From Desulfobulbaceae bacterium (GTDB lineage: Bacteria; Desulfobacterota; Desulfobulbia; Desulfobulbales; SURF-16): a DNA stretch of 63,232 nucleotides. The stretch lies in contig JAHLLM010000033.1 in NCBI GenBank assembly GCA_020444175.1, positions 1 through 63,232 of the forward strand. The letters are read 5' to 3'. The position numbers were made by a program, and so were the translations under genes. This document shows, piece by piece, positions 1-8,863 of the stretch. The notes beneath the pieces were generated by a model. That model was not told the DNA's origin. It was given only the letters and a program-made list of their open reading frames with translations, and made no database searches. How positions within the stretch are numbered: position 1 is the stretch's first letter; every line of letters begins with the position of its first letter.

Positions 1-42
1 TGTCGGCGGCGGTTGAGGGGGTTTTTACGAAACCGTCAATTG
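1..42. repeat. Short dispersed repeat, copy A (palindromic remnant)
   Basis: The first 42 bases read TGTCGGCGGCGGT, then GGGGTTTTTAC, then GAAACCGTCAA. The same three blocks in the same order recur at 33,893-33,952 in front of topA, where about 20 extra bases separate the last two. The block GGTTT-CGTAA-AAACC on the minus strand can form a small hairpin. The copy may begin left of the window. No target duplication can be checked. Function unknown; it lies about 160 bp upstream of aspS. Confidence 0.5.
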
Positions 43-200
43 TTTATAAGCATATATATTTTTGAATTCAGGTACAGTGTCTGAAGCTATGTAAAATTTT
101 TTTTCTTTAAGGAAGAAGGACAAGCTTGCAGACAGATTTCGACCGAAATAGCTACTTGACCTGACGTTAACTTAAATCTTTCATTCATTAAGGAGATCCT

Positions 201-1994
201 ATGGAATCCATGGGGGAGCTGAAACGCAGTCATTCATGTAATGATCTTGGCGTTGATCATATTGACGAAGAAGTCACTTTGATGGGCTGGGTACTGCGCC
301 GGCGTGACCACGGCGGAGTTATATTTATTGACCTGCGCGACCGTTGGGGTATCACCCAGGTGGTTTTTAATCCGGAATTTAACAGTGAAGTTCATGCCAA
401 GGCCCATGCCTTACGCAGTGAGTGGGTGCTTGCTGTAAAGGGAAAAGTTTTCAATCGTCCTGATGGCATGGTCAATGAAAACCTGAAAACCGGTGCTATT
501 GAGGTGCTGGTCAGTGAGCTGCGTATTTTAAATGTCAGCAGAACCCCTCCCTTCCCCTTGGATGAAGATGTTGAAGTATCGGATAATCTGCGTTTGCAGT
601 ACCGCTACCTTGATCTGCGGCGGGCCGGCATGGCGGATAATCTTATCATGCGCCATAAAGCCTGTCAGGCCTTGCGGGCATATCTGAACGATGAAAATTT
701 TCTTGAAATTGAAACACCGGTACTTACCCGGTCAACACCGGAAGGTGCCCGGGATTACCTGGTACCGAGCCGGGTCAATGCCGGCAAATTTTATGCGCTT
801 CCGCAGTCACCCCAGCTTTTCAAGCAGCTCCTCATGGTGGCCGGCATGGATCGCTACTACCAGATTGTCAAATGTTTTCGGGATGAAGACCTGCGGGCTG
901 ACCGCCAGCCTGAATTTACCCAGGTTGATATGGAGCTCTCCTTTGTCACCGAGGAAGACATATACCGGATTGCCGAAGGTGTGATGGTTCGTCTTTTCAG
1001 GGCCACCAGAGAGATTGAACTCAAGACGCCTTTTCCGCGCATGAGCTATGATGAGGCAATGGAGCGTTTTGGCTCGGACAAGCCGGATACCCGTTTCGGG
1101 CTGGAGCTCATCAGCCTTAATGAAGACGTAAAAGACTGCGGTTTTAAGGTCTTCAGGAGCGTGGTTGAAAAAGGCGGCCTGGTAAAAAGCATTAATGCCA
1201 AGGGTTGCGCCACCTTTTCCCGCAAGGATCTGGACGATTTGACAGGCTATGTGGGCAATTTCGGGGCAAAAGGGCTGGCCTGGGTCAAAGTGAAGGAAGA
1301 TGGGGAATGGCAGTCTCCCATAGCAAAATTTTTCACCGAGGAAGAGAGGGCCGGCATGAGTCGTACACTTCGTGCGGAGCCGGGTGATCTTCTCTTTTTC
1401 GTGGCTGATACTCCGGACATTGTTCACCAGGCATTATCCGAATTGCGACTGGAACTGGGACGCCGCCTCAACCTGATGGATAAAGACACATTCAATTTCC
1501 TCTGGGTAACGGATTTTCCTCTTGTGGAATATGATCATGATCAGAAAAGGCATACAGCCGTTCATCATCCTTTTACCGCACCTGTTGATGAGGATATGGA
1601 ACTGCTGGATTCGGAGCCGGGGAAAGTACGCAGCCGGGCCTATGACATTGTTTTAAACGGGACGGAAATCGGCGGCGGCAGCCTGCGTATCCATCAGAAA
1701 GAGGTGCAGGACAAGGTGTTTACCGCCCTTGGTATTGACGCGGAAGAGGCCGCAGACAAATTCGATTTTCTGTTGAAAGCGCTTGAACTTGGCGCTCCTC
1801 CCCATGGAGGTATCGCCTTTGGGCTTGACCGCCTGATGATGATACTTGCCGGGCGGGACACTATCCGTGACGTTATTGCTTTTCCGAAAACCCAGAAGGC
1901 CACCTGTCCGCTCACTGATGCACCGGCAGGCGTGGCGAGAAAACAGCTGACCGAGTTGTATCTCAGACCTGACTGGCAGGAAAAAGAGAGTTAA
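201..1994 (+). CDS. aspS: Aspartyl-tRNA synthetase
   Basis: Class II aminoacyl-tRNA synthetase that charges tRNA-Asp (and in many anaerobes also tRNA-Asn) in the cytoplasm. The 597-residue length is typical of the bacterial type. It has an N-terminal OB-fold anticodon-binding domain (about 1-110), the catalytic core, a bacterial GAD insertion (about 285-410), motif 2 with FRDEDLRADRQPEF, and motif 3 with GLDRLMMILAG near the C-terminus. A strong Shine-Dalgarno, AAGGAG at 190-195, sits five bases before the ATG and fixes the start; a second in-frame ATG at 210 is too far from it. A MITE follows 42 bases after the stop. Whether the enzyme is discriminating cannot be decided here, since gatCAB was not seen. 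Confidence 0.97.
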   Translation: MESMGELKRSHSCNDLGVDHIDEEVTLMGWVLRRRDHGGVIFIDLRDRWGITQVVFNPEFNSEVHAKAHALRSEWVLAVKGKVFNRPDGMVNENLKTGAIEVLVSELRILNVSRTPPFPLDEDVEVSDNLRLQYRYLDLRRAGMADNLIMRHKACQALRAYLNDENFLEIETPVLTRSTPEGARDYLVPSRVNAGKFYALPQSPQLFKQLLMVAGMDRYYQIVKCFRDEDLRADRQPEFTQVDMELSFVTEEDIYRIAEGVMVRLFRATREIELKTPFPRMSYDEAMERFGSDKPDTRFGLELISLNEDVKDCGFKVFRSVVEKGGLVKSINAKGCATFSRKDLDDLTGYVGNFGAKGLAWVKVKEDGEWQSPIAKFFTEEERAGMSRTLRAEPGDLLFFVADTPDIVHQALSELRLELGRRLNLMDKDTFNFLWVTDFPLVEYDHDQKRHTAVHHPFTAPVDEDMELLDSEPGKVRSRAYDIVLNGTEIGGGSLRIHQKEVQDKVFTALGIDAEEAADKFDFLLKALELGAPPHGGIAFGLDRLMMILAGRDTIRDVIAFPKTQKATCPLTDAPAGVARKQLTELYLRPDWQEKES

Positions 1995-2028
1995 TAGTTA
2001 CATTGACAATTGATAGTTGAAAATCGAT

Positions 2029-2195
2029 AATGGGTGGTAACTGTTCAGCTGCACCCCATCTTTGAACGATCAGGCCTCCTCACATAGAGGAGCTATAGCT
2101 TCGCAGGCCTGCTTGTCCAAATCTGAGGCCCATCTGAACAGTTACGGCTTGGAGTGGAGGCTCATTTTTGCCTTTACTAATAGATATAATGGGTG
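2029..2195. repeat. 8-bp target site duplication AATGGGTG flanking MITE copy 1
   Basis: AATGGGTG occurs at 2029-2036, immediately left of the element, and again at 2188-2195, immediately right of it. A perfect 8-bp direct repeat at both borders is the signature of transposase-mediated insertion and fixes the element ends at 2037 and 2187. Confidence 0.85.
2037..2187 (+). mobile_element. MITE copy 1 (151 bp), between aspS and guaB
   Basis: Non-coding element starting GTAACTGTTCAG and ending in a degenerate ACTAATAGATAT. An internal inverted copy of the left end, CTGAACAGTTAC, lies at 2134-2145, making a 109-bp inner hairpin. The interior (CTGCACC, CATCTTTGAACGATCA, GCAGGCCTGCTTGTCC) is nearly identical to copy 2 at 15,969. 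Its left end and inner end both differ from copies 2 and 3 at one paired position (G-C instead of A-T), so pairing is kept. There is no ORF, so transposition would need a transposase supplied elsewhere. Flanked by the duplication AATGGGTG. Confidence 0.85.
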
Positions 2196-2250
2196 AAGAG
2201 TTTGTCCAGAAAGAAATTTTCAGGAAAAAAGTTGGACGGAGAACCGCGAA

Positions 2251-3711
2251 ATGCTCACTGATACTGTAGAATATGCCTTTACGTTTGATGATCTTCTTCT
2301 GGTGCCGCAAGCCTCGGAGGTTCTGCCGAATGAGGTTAAGCTGCAAACCAGGCTGACAAAAAAAATTAACTTGAATATTCCTCTGGTCAGTGCTGCCATG
2401 GATACGGTGACCGAGCATAGAACCGCCATTGCCATGGCCAGGGAGGGCGGTATTGGTATCATCCATAAGAACATGCCCATTGAAGAGCAGGCGCTGCAGG
2501 TCGTTAAGGTTAAAAAATCAGAGTCTGGTATGATTGTCGATCCTGTGACGGTGGAGGAGGACCAAACCGTCGGTCAGGTGAAGCAGATTATGGAAAATTA
2601 CCGGATTTCCGGTGTTCCTGTTCTGAGAGACGGGAAACTTATCGGTATTGTCACAAACAGGGACCTTCGTTTTGTTTCTGATACTGATTTGCGGGTCAAT
2701 GAGGTGATGACCAGCAAGGATCTAGTAACGGCCAAGGCGGGTATTACCCTTGAGCAGTCCAAGGCCCTGCTCCACGAGCATCGCATTGAAAAGCTGCTGG
2801 TGGTTAACGACAGCGGAGATCTGCAGGGACTTATCACCATCAAGGATCTTGAAAAAATCAAGAAATATCCCAATTCCGCCAAGGATTCATTGGGACGTCT
2901 CCGGGTTGGGGCAGCCATTGGTGTTGGAAGCAGCCTTGATGATATCAAAAAATTGATTGATGCCGGAGTTGATGTCTTTGTTCTTGATTCCGCCCACGGG
3001 CATTCGAAAAATATTTTAACCGCTTTACGATCCATCAAAGACGCATTTCCTGAAACTCAGATTATAGCAGGGAATGTGGCCACGGCAGAAGGAACTCTGG
3101 CCCTAATAGAAGCAGGAGCTGACTGTGTCAAAATTGGGGTCGGGCCCGGCTCAATCTGTACCACCCGCATTGTGGCCGGAGTGGGTGTGCCGCAGCTCAG
3201 CGCCATTCATAACTGTAAAAAAATAGCTGAAAAATATGGTGTCCCTATCATTGGTGACGGTGGAATCAAACATTCGGGAGACATCAGTAAGGCTATCGGC
3301 ATGGGCGCTGATGTCATTATGATCGGCAGTCTTTTTGCCGGCTGTGATGAAACGCCGGGTGAAACTTTTCTTTACCAGGGCAGAACATATAAGGGCTACC
3401 GTGGAATGGGCTCCCTTGGAGCTATGAAAAAGGGAAGCAGTGACCGCTATTTCCAGGAAGGAGTAGAATCCTCGTCAAAACTGGTTCCTGAAGGAATTGA
3501 AGGGAAGGTTCCCTACCGTGGACCGATCTGCAATACCATTTACCAGCTTATCGGCGGCTTACGTTCCGGCATGGGATATCTTGGAGCGGCCGGTATAGAG
3601 GATCTTCAGAAAAAAGCCAAATTTGTCCGCATCAGCCCGGCTGGACTCAAGGAGAGCCATGTCCATGATGTTATCATTACCAAAGAGGCGCCGAATTACA
3701 GAATGAGTTAA
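2251..3711 (+). CDS. guaB: IMP dehydrogenase
   Basis: Oxidises IMP to XMP with NAD+, the committed step to GMP. It is 486 residues, standard for the family. The TIM barrel is interrupted by a pair of CBS domains at about 90-205 (for example [17 protein letters not shown]). The catalytic cysteine loop is [18 protein letters not shown], and the flap region includes [15 protein letters not shown] at 2239-2242 precedes the ATG. It lies 63 bp right of MITE copy 1 and 120 bp before guaA, so both enzymes of the GMP branch are adjacent and probably co-transcribed. Confidence 0.97.
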   Translation: MLTDTVEYAFTFDDLLLVPQASEVLPNEVKLQTRLTKKINLNIPLVSAAMDTVTEHRTAIAMAREGGIGIIHKNMPIEEQALQVVKVKKSESGMIVDPVTVEEDQTVGQVKQIMENYRISGVPVLRDGKLIGIVTNRDLRFVSDTDLRVNEVMTSKDLVTAKAGITLEQSKALLHEHRIEKLLVVNDSGDLQGLITIKDLEKIKKYPNSAKDSLGRLRVGAAIGVGSSLDDIKKLIDAGVDVFVLDSAHGHSKNILTALRSIKDAFPETQIIAGNVATAEGTLALIEAGADCVKIGVGPGSICTTRIVAGVGVPQLSAIHNCKKIAEKYGVPIIGDGGIKHSGDISKAIGMGADVIMIGSLFAGCDETPGETFLYQGRTYKGYRGMGSLGAMKKGSSDRYFQEGVESSSKLVPEGIEGKVPYRGPICNTIYQLIGGLRSGMGYLGAAGIEDLQKKAKFVRISPAGLKESHVHDVIITKEAPNYRMS

Positions 3712-3831
3712 CTTGTTTTTGAATAGGCACGAGGACTCAGATTTACGTACTTTGAGCGCGAGTGGAAAGATTTCCAGCACGCAGCTTTATATTTTTAATG
3801 AAATATCAACAAATTATAAAAGTTATCTAAA

Positions 3832-5382
3832 ATGAACATACATAACGAAAAAATACTGATTCTTGATTTTGGCTCCCAGACAACCCAGCTCATAGCCCGG
3901 CGAATTCGTGAGCAGAAGGTTTATTGTGAAATACATCCCTACACATTTTCTCTCGACAGCATTAAAGAAATGCAGCCCAAAGGCATAGTGCTTTCCGGAG
4001 GTCCTGCCAGTGTCTATGATGAAGATGCTCCGCTCAGTGATCCCGGGCTTTTTGAACTGGATATTCCCGTACTGGGCATCTGTTACGGAGCCCAGCTCAT
4101 GACCCTGCAACTTGGAGGAAAAGTTGAGAAAGCCCAGAAAAGGGAATTTGGCAAATCCGATCTGGAAGTACTGTTTACAGGTGGGCTTTTTGCAGGTCTT
4201 GAGTCCGGGACATGTCGGTATCAGATCTGGATGAGTCATGGTGACCGCATTGAAGTGTTGCCTGCAGGATTTGAATCATCGGCCCAGAGTGAGCACTCTC
4301 CGTATGCCGCCATACGTCATACGGAAAAAAATATGGTTGGCGTCCAGTTCCATCCTGAAGTTGCCCATACCCTGATCGGAACCGATGTTCTGCGAAATTT
4401 TATTTTTGGTATATGCGGTTGTGATCCCAACTGGACAATGCATAACTTTGTGGAGAGCACCGTTGCTGAAATCAGGAATAAGGTCGGAGCTGAAAAAGTC
4501 ATATGCGCCCTTTCCGGTGGCGTAGATTCGGCAGTGACCGCAGCCCTGGTCCACAAAGCCATCGGTGATCAGCTGACCTGTATATATGTCAATAATGGTT
4601 TGATGCGTACCGGTGAAACCAAAAGTTTGATGCGATTTTTCCAGGATAAAACACACCTCAATGTCATCCAGGTCGATGCAGAAGAATATTTCCTTGGCGA
4701 ACTGGACGGAGTTGTTGATCCGGAAATTAAGAGAAAAAAGATCGGCTACGGGTTTATTAAAATTTTCGAAGAAGAAGCAAAAAAACTGGGAGACGTCAAA
4801 TATCTTGCCCAGGGAACCTTGTATCCGGATGTAATCGAGAGTGTTTCTTTCCGAGGAGGAGCTGTAATCAAATCCCATCATAATGTGGGAGGATTGCCTG
4901 AAGTCATGAAGCTTGACCTCATAGAGCCGCTTCGCGATCTTTTTAAAGACGAGGTGCGTGAACTTGGCCTTGAGCTTGGACTGCCGGAAGAGGCAATTTA
5001 CAGGCAGCCGTTCCCCGGGCCGGGACTCGGCATCCGCATTATGGGCGAGGTGACTCGTGACAGGCTTGCTATCCTGCGCCAGGCAGATGTCATTGTTCTG
5101 GAGGAGATGAAAAACTCCGGCTACTACCGCAAAGTATGGCAGTCTTTTGCCGTGCTGCTTCCCATTCAGACCGTTGGTGTTATGGGTGATGAGCGGACCT
5201 ATGAAAACGTCATAGCCCTGCGTTCAGTGGACAGTGTTGACGCCATGACAGCCGACTGGTCGAAATTGCCTTATGATCTTCTGGGCCGCATATCGAACCG
5301 TATCATCAATGAGGTTCGGGGCGTGAATCGGGTGGTGTTTGATGTTTCTTCCAAACCGCCAAGCACCATTGAGTGGGAATAG
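3832..5382 (+). CDS. guaA: GMP synthase (glutamine-hydrolysing)
   Basis: Converts XMP to GMP using glutamine and ATP. It has an N-terminal class I amidotransferase domain with nucleophile Cys84 in GICYGAQ and the His-Glu pair in QFHPEVAHT, then an ATP pyrophosphatase domain with the P-loop [13 protein letters not shown] near residue 230, and the C-terminal dimerisation domain ending in PPSTIEWE. The length of 516 fits. No good Shine-Dalgarno is seen before the ATG (AGTTATCTAAAATG), but the N-terminus matches the family. The next gene overlaps its last codons by 10 bases. Confidence 0.97.
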   Translation: MNIHNEKILILDFGSQTTQLIARRIREQKVYCEIHPYTFSLDSIKEMQPKGIVLSGGPASVYDEDAPLSDPGLFELDIPVLGICYGAQLMTLQLGGKVEKAQKREFGKSDLEVLFTGGLFAGLESGTCRYQIWMSHGDRIEVLPAGFESSAQSEHSPYAAIRHTEKNMVGVQFHPEVAHTLIGTDVLRNFIFGICGCDPNWTMHNFVESTVAEIRNKVGAEKVICALSGGVDSAVTAALVHKAIGDQLTCIYVNNGLMRTGETKSLMRFFQDKTHLNVIQVDAEEYFLGELDGVVDPEIKRKKIGYGFIKIFEEEAKKLGDVKYLAQGTLYPDVIESVSFRGGAVIKSHHNVGGLPEVMKLDLIEPLRDLFKDEVRELGLELGLPEEAIYRQPFPGPGLGIRIMGEVTRDRLAILRQADVIVLEEMKNSGYYRKVWQSFAVLLPIQTVGVMGDERTYENVIALRSVDSVDAMTADWSKLPYDLLGRISNRIINEVRGVNRVVFDVSSKPPSTIEWE

Positions 5383-6203
5383 CACGCTTTAACGATTTCT
5401 TTGTTTCGAGGTTCTCTCTGCCTGTGCTGAAAACCGGAATATATGTAGATGCTGAAAATGTCCGCCTCTGCGGCGGGTATGGGATGCGTTATGATGTGCT
5501 TGTCGAGTTGGCCAACTCGGACAACTCTGTCATGTTGCGTGCCAACTCCTATCTTGCCGAAGACAGGGAGCGGACCAAAACTGATGGAGAATATCGTCAG
5601 AAGCTCTATAATTATCATGATATTTTACGTCAATGCGGTTTTAAGGTCATAAAAAAATACGTACAGCGCTATGTTGATGATGAGGGAGTGGTAACCACCA
5701 AGGCTAATGCTGACATGGATCTTGCCATAGACGCTATCCTGCAGTCTAGAAATCTTGACAGAATCATTCTTGTCACGGGTGATGGGGATTTTTTAACCCT
5801 TGTCACTGCCCTGCAGAATAAAGGCTGCCGCGTAGAGGTGATTGGCTTTAATAATGTAAGCAATGTTTTGAGAGAGGCCGCTGATTTTTATCTTTCCGGT
5901 TTTCTTTTGCCAGGTCTTCTGCCGATTCAGGGGGCGAAAGACAATGAAGAGTGGCAACGGGGAACAGTAGCGCACTATAAAGCGGAGCGGGGGTTCGGGT
6001 TTATGAATTATCACCAGCTCAGCAGTCTCGGGATGGAGATGCGGACAGTTTTTTTTCATTGCTCCAAATCTCTCTATGAAAACGATGCCCATGTTTTTTC
6101 ACTTCCCGGCAATATCTTTGAATTTCAAATCACTCCCACCTCAAAAAACGCAAACAAATTTGAAGCCACCGATATCAGGCTTTTCAATGCAGATGACTAC
6201 TGA
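5373..6203 (+). CDS. NYN (PIN-like) domain protein with C-terminal cold-shock-like domain
   Basis: Residues about 20-185 form an NYN/LabA-type domain, a PIN-like nuclease fold. Acidic metal-binding candidates are in [23 protein letters not shown] and [11 protein letters not shown]. Residues about 210-270 ([15 protein letters not shown] and following) resemble a cold-shock/S1-like nucleic-acid-binding domain. Together they suggest an RNA-binding ribonuclease; the substrate is unknown. The start is uncertain: GTG at 5373 overlaps guaA by 10 bases, while GTG at 5424 would begin five codons before the NYN fold. Neither has a clear ribosome site. The overlap suggests translation coupled to guaA. 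Confidence 0.8.
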   Translation: MGIARFNDFFVSRFSLPVLKTGIYVDAENVRLCGGYGMRYDVLVELANSDNSVMLRANSYLAEDRERTKTDGEYRQKLYNYHDILRQCGFKVIKKYVQRYVDDEGVVTTKANADMDLAIDAILQSRNLDRIILVTGDGDFLTLVTALQNKGCRVEVIGFNNVSNVLREAADFYLSGFLLPGLLPIQGAKDNEEWQRGTVAHYKAERGFGFMNYHQLSSLGMEMRTVFFHCSKSLYENDAHVFSLPGNIFEFQITPTSKNANKFEATDIRLFNADDY

Positions 6204-6241
6204 TGAAACGATGGCAAGCGAACAGGTGATAGAGGTAATTC

Positions 6242-7501
6242 ATGTCTGAAAAAAAGACACCGTCTCTGACAGACCCGAAGCAGGCCGCACAGTTGTTAAA
6301 CAGCCTGTTTGAGATAACCGAAATAATGAATACAAGCCGTCTCAGTTACAACAGAAGGCTGGATAAGGTGCTGAAAGTAGTTCTGGATTATCTGGGGGTT
6401 GAGCAGGGTTCTCTCATGGTCCTGGAAGGGAAGAAACTTGTGGTCAAGGCTGCTACAAGAAAGAAACTGGTCGGTTATGAGCAGAAGCTGACCGACGATT
6501 CTGTGGCGACCTGGGTGGCAAATAATGGGAAGCCTCTGTTTATTCCGGATATTTCGCAAGATGCCCGTTTTGCATGCCGCAGCCGTGCCGCAGCCTACAA
6601 AAAAAATTCCCTGCTATCGGTACCGGTCATCCATAAGGATAAAGTAATCGGGGTAATAAATGCCAATGACAAAACAGGGAACAAAGATTTATTAAAGGAG
6701 GATATTACCTACCTTCTTTATTTCAGCAGTTTTATTCTCTGGTCATTTATCCAGAAGCAGCTGCAGAATAAAATAACCAAACAGCGCAATACTCTCAAGC
6801 AGCGCAACAAAGAACTTCGTCATCAGGAGAAGATGCGCTCCCATCTCACCCGGATGCTGGTCCACGACCTGAAAGCACCCCTTTCCGAAGTCGTGGCAAA
6901 TCTTGATATCCTCTCCTATTCCATCGAGGGTGAACAAAAAGAGTTTCTCGAATCAGCACAGATGGCCTGTGACCGGTCTGTTCGCATGGTGTCAAACCTT
7001 GTTTCAGTAGATAAAATAACAGACGGCAAACTGCAGCTTCTGTATGAGGAAACCTACACATCCGATTTCTTAGGAGAGGCAGTTTCCAATGTCAAGGGCC
7101 TTGCTTTGATCAAGGGTGTTGACATAATCAAGCAGGACTGCGAAGAGTGTCCCATGCTGAAACTTGACAGAACGATCATTCTTCGGGTTCTGCAGAATCT
7201 TTTGATAAACAGTCTCAGTTACACGGAGCCAGACACGAAAATAACTGTAGGCTGCAAAATGGCTGACGAAAAACAAGTGGAGTTTTTTGTGCAGGATGAG
7301 GGTCCGGGAATTCCGCCTGAACAGCGGGAGACAATTTTTGATAAATATGCACGACTCTCAAGCAAGCAGGATGCTTTGGTCGGTGCCGGTCTGGGGCTTC
7401 ATTTTTGTAAACTGGCCGTGGAATTGCATAACGGATCGATATGCGTTGAAAGCGCTGAGGGTGGCGGGAGTCGCTTTTCTTTTGTCCTTCCTGTTGGGTA
7501 G
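6242..7501 (+). CDS. GAF-domain sensor histidine kinase
   Basis: Cytoplasmic sensor kinase of 419 residues with no membrane segment. A GAF domain (about 35-170) is followed by a coiled-coil linker (about 172-200) and a HisKA domain with phospho-acceptor His208 in RMLVHDLKAPLSEV. The HATPase domain has the N box NLLINSLSYT, G1 DEGPGIP, F box IFDKYAR and G2 GAGLGLHFCK. All catalytic boxes look intact. Shine-Dalgarno AGAGGT lies before the ATG. The following gene is a receiver-TPR protein on the same strand 153 bp on, a likely partner (inference). The GAF ligand is unknown. Confidence 0.92.
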   Translation: MSEKKTPSLTDPKQAAQLLNSLFEITEIMNTSRLSYNRRLDKVLKVVLDYLGVEQGSLMVLEGKKLVVKAATRKKLVGYEQKLTDDSVATWVANNGKPLFIPDISQDARFACRSRAAAYKKNSLLSVPVIHKDKVIGVINANDKTGNKDLLKEDITYLLYFSSFILWSFIQKQLQNKITKQRNTLKQRNKELRHQEKMRSHLTRMLVHDLKAPLSEVVANLDILSYSIEGEQKEFLESAQMACDRSVRMVSNLVSVDKITDGKLQLLYEETYTSDFLGEAVSNVKGLALIKGVDIIKQDCEECPMLKLDRTIILRVLQNLLINSLSYTEPDTKITVGCKMADEKQVEFFVQDEGPGIPPEQRETIFDKYARLSSKQDALVGAGLGLHFCKLAVELHNGSICVESAEGGGSRFSFVLPVG

Positions 7502-7654
7502 GGAGCGGCCTGATAATGCCTTTTTTCCCAATTTCTGTCTTACTGCGAAAATAAATATGCTCACATATGCCCACTATGCTGCGCTTTTAATTTTTTATGT
7601 TCCTTGAACTTGAAAAAATGCCTATTCTCAAACCAAGCTCCTGGGTGCTAAAAA

Positions 7655-8833
7655 ATGCCTTCTGAAAATGAAATAAAATCCCCGGCGGAAATGAATTTTC
7701 TGATCGTTGACGATCAGGATAATATGCGCCGGTCTATTCGAGCCATGCTCAAGCTGATACATTACGGAAAAGAACTTTTCGAGTCGCCAAACGGCAGAGA
7801 AGCCTGGAAATTTTTAAATGGCAGTGAGGGTGGAAAGATTGATTTTGTCATAAGTGACTATGCCATGCCGTTTATGAAGGGAACCGAACTTCTGAGCAAT
7901 ATCCGCACCCAGAAAAATTTACGCGATATTCCTTTTCTGATGATTACGGCAGAGGCAAATAAGGAGGTCGTGGCAGAGGCTGCAGAGCAGGACGTGGATG
8001 CTTATTTGACAAAACCATTTGTCACGGCCACCTTGGAGAATAAGATAGATGAGCTGCTTGCCAAGGCATTAAAACCGGATTCTCTCACCCTGCATCTGCG
8101 AGCTGCTCGTGATTTGGAAGAAAAAGGCGAAATTGGTCCAGCCATTGAAGAGGCAAAAAGGGCGTCGGCGGCAAATCCAAGGTCTTCGCGGCCCTTCAGG
8201 GAGTTGGGGCGACTCTTGCTCAAAGCCGGTGATAACAAGAAGGCATTAAAATGTTTTAATAAAGCCATTGAAATAAATCGCCTTGACGTAACATCGTATC
8301 ATTATCTTGGACAGATATATTATCGACAGGGAAATATTGACAAGGCAGTCAGTTTTTTTTCAAAGGCCATGGAAATCAGTCCCCGCCATTCTGACCGGGC
8401 TTTAAAATTTGCCCGCCTTCTTATGAAAACAGGCAGCATGGTGGAGGCGGAAAAGGTGTTGCGTCTTATCCTGAAAAACAGTGCTGATGATGCGGGTATC
8501 ATAGAGGACATAGCCGAACAGGCCATGGAGCACGATCTCTACAGCCTGGCCATTAAGGCTTATCGTTCCCTGATCAAAGGGAACCCAGACGCTTTTCTGA
8601 TTCATAAAAAAATGGGAATTGCTCTGCAGAAAAGCGGCAAGAATAATGAAGCTGTTCTGCATCTGGAAAAAGCAGCGAACAAATATGGTGAGGATCTTGA
8701 CCTGCTCCTCACACTTGCCAGGGCCTATCTTGGCATGGAAATGGTCATTCGAGCAGATAAGTGGGCCAGTATAGCTTATCGTCTCTACCCTGACAATCGC
8801 GAGGCAAAGAAAATTTTGTCTCAATGTCTCTAG
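7655..8833 (+). CDS. Response regulator with TPR repeat output
   Basis: The N-terminal receiver domain (about 12-130) has acidic pocket Asp19-Asp20, phospho-acceptor Asp68 in VISDYAMPFMKG, Thr98 and Lys120 in YLTKPF, so it should be phosphorylated. Residues about 145-392 are a tandem of roughly seven TPR-like helix pairs (for example ALKCFNKAIEINRLDVTSYHYLGQIYY), and no DNA-binding domain is present. Such proteins act through protein-protein contacts. Lies between a histidine kinase and a membrane-anchored protein that also has helical repeats; the three probably form one pathway (inference). No clear Shine-Dalgarno. Confidence 0.9.
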   Translation: MPSENEIKSPAEMNFLIVDDQDNMRRSIRAMLKLIHYGKELFESPNGREAWKFLNGSEGGKIDFVISDYAMPFMKGTELLSNIRTQKNLRDIPFLMITAEANKEVVAEAAEQDVDAYLTKPFVTATLENKIDELLAKALKPDSLTLHLRAARDLEEKGEIGPAIEEAKRASAANPRSSRPFRELGRLLLKAGDNKKALKCFNKAIEINRLDVTSYHYLGQIYYRQGNIDKAVSFFSKAMEISPRHSDRALKFARLLMKTGSMVEAEKVLRLILKNSADDAGIIEDIAEQAMEHDLYSLAIKAYRSLIKGNPDAFLIHKKMGIALQKSGKNNEAVLHLEKAANKYGEDLDLLLTLARAYLGMEMVIRADKWASIAYRLYPDNREAKKILSQCL

Positions 8834-8863
8834 AAGCTTGTCCGAGAATAGACATTTTTTCAT

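Noticed and set aside
807-1427. 206-codon frame on the minus strand inside aspS
   Set aside because: It lies wholly within a certain gene, has no ribosome site and resembles no family; a shadow of aspS codon bias.
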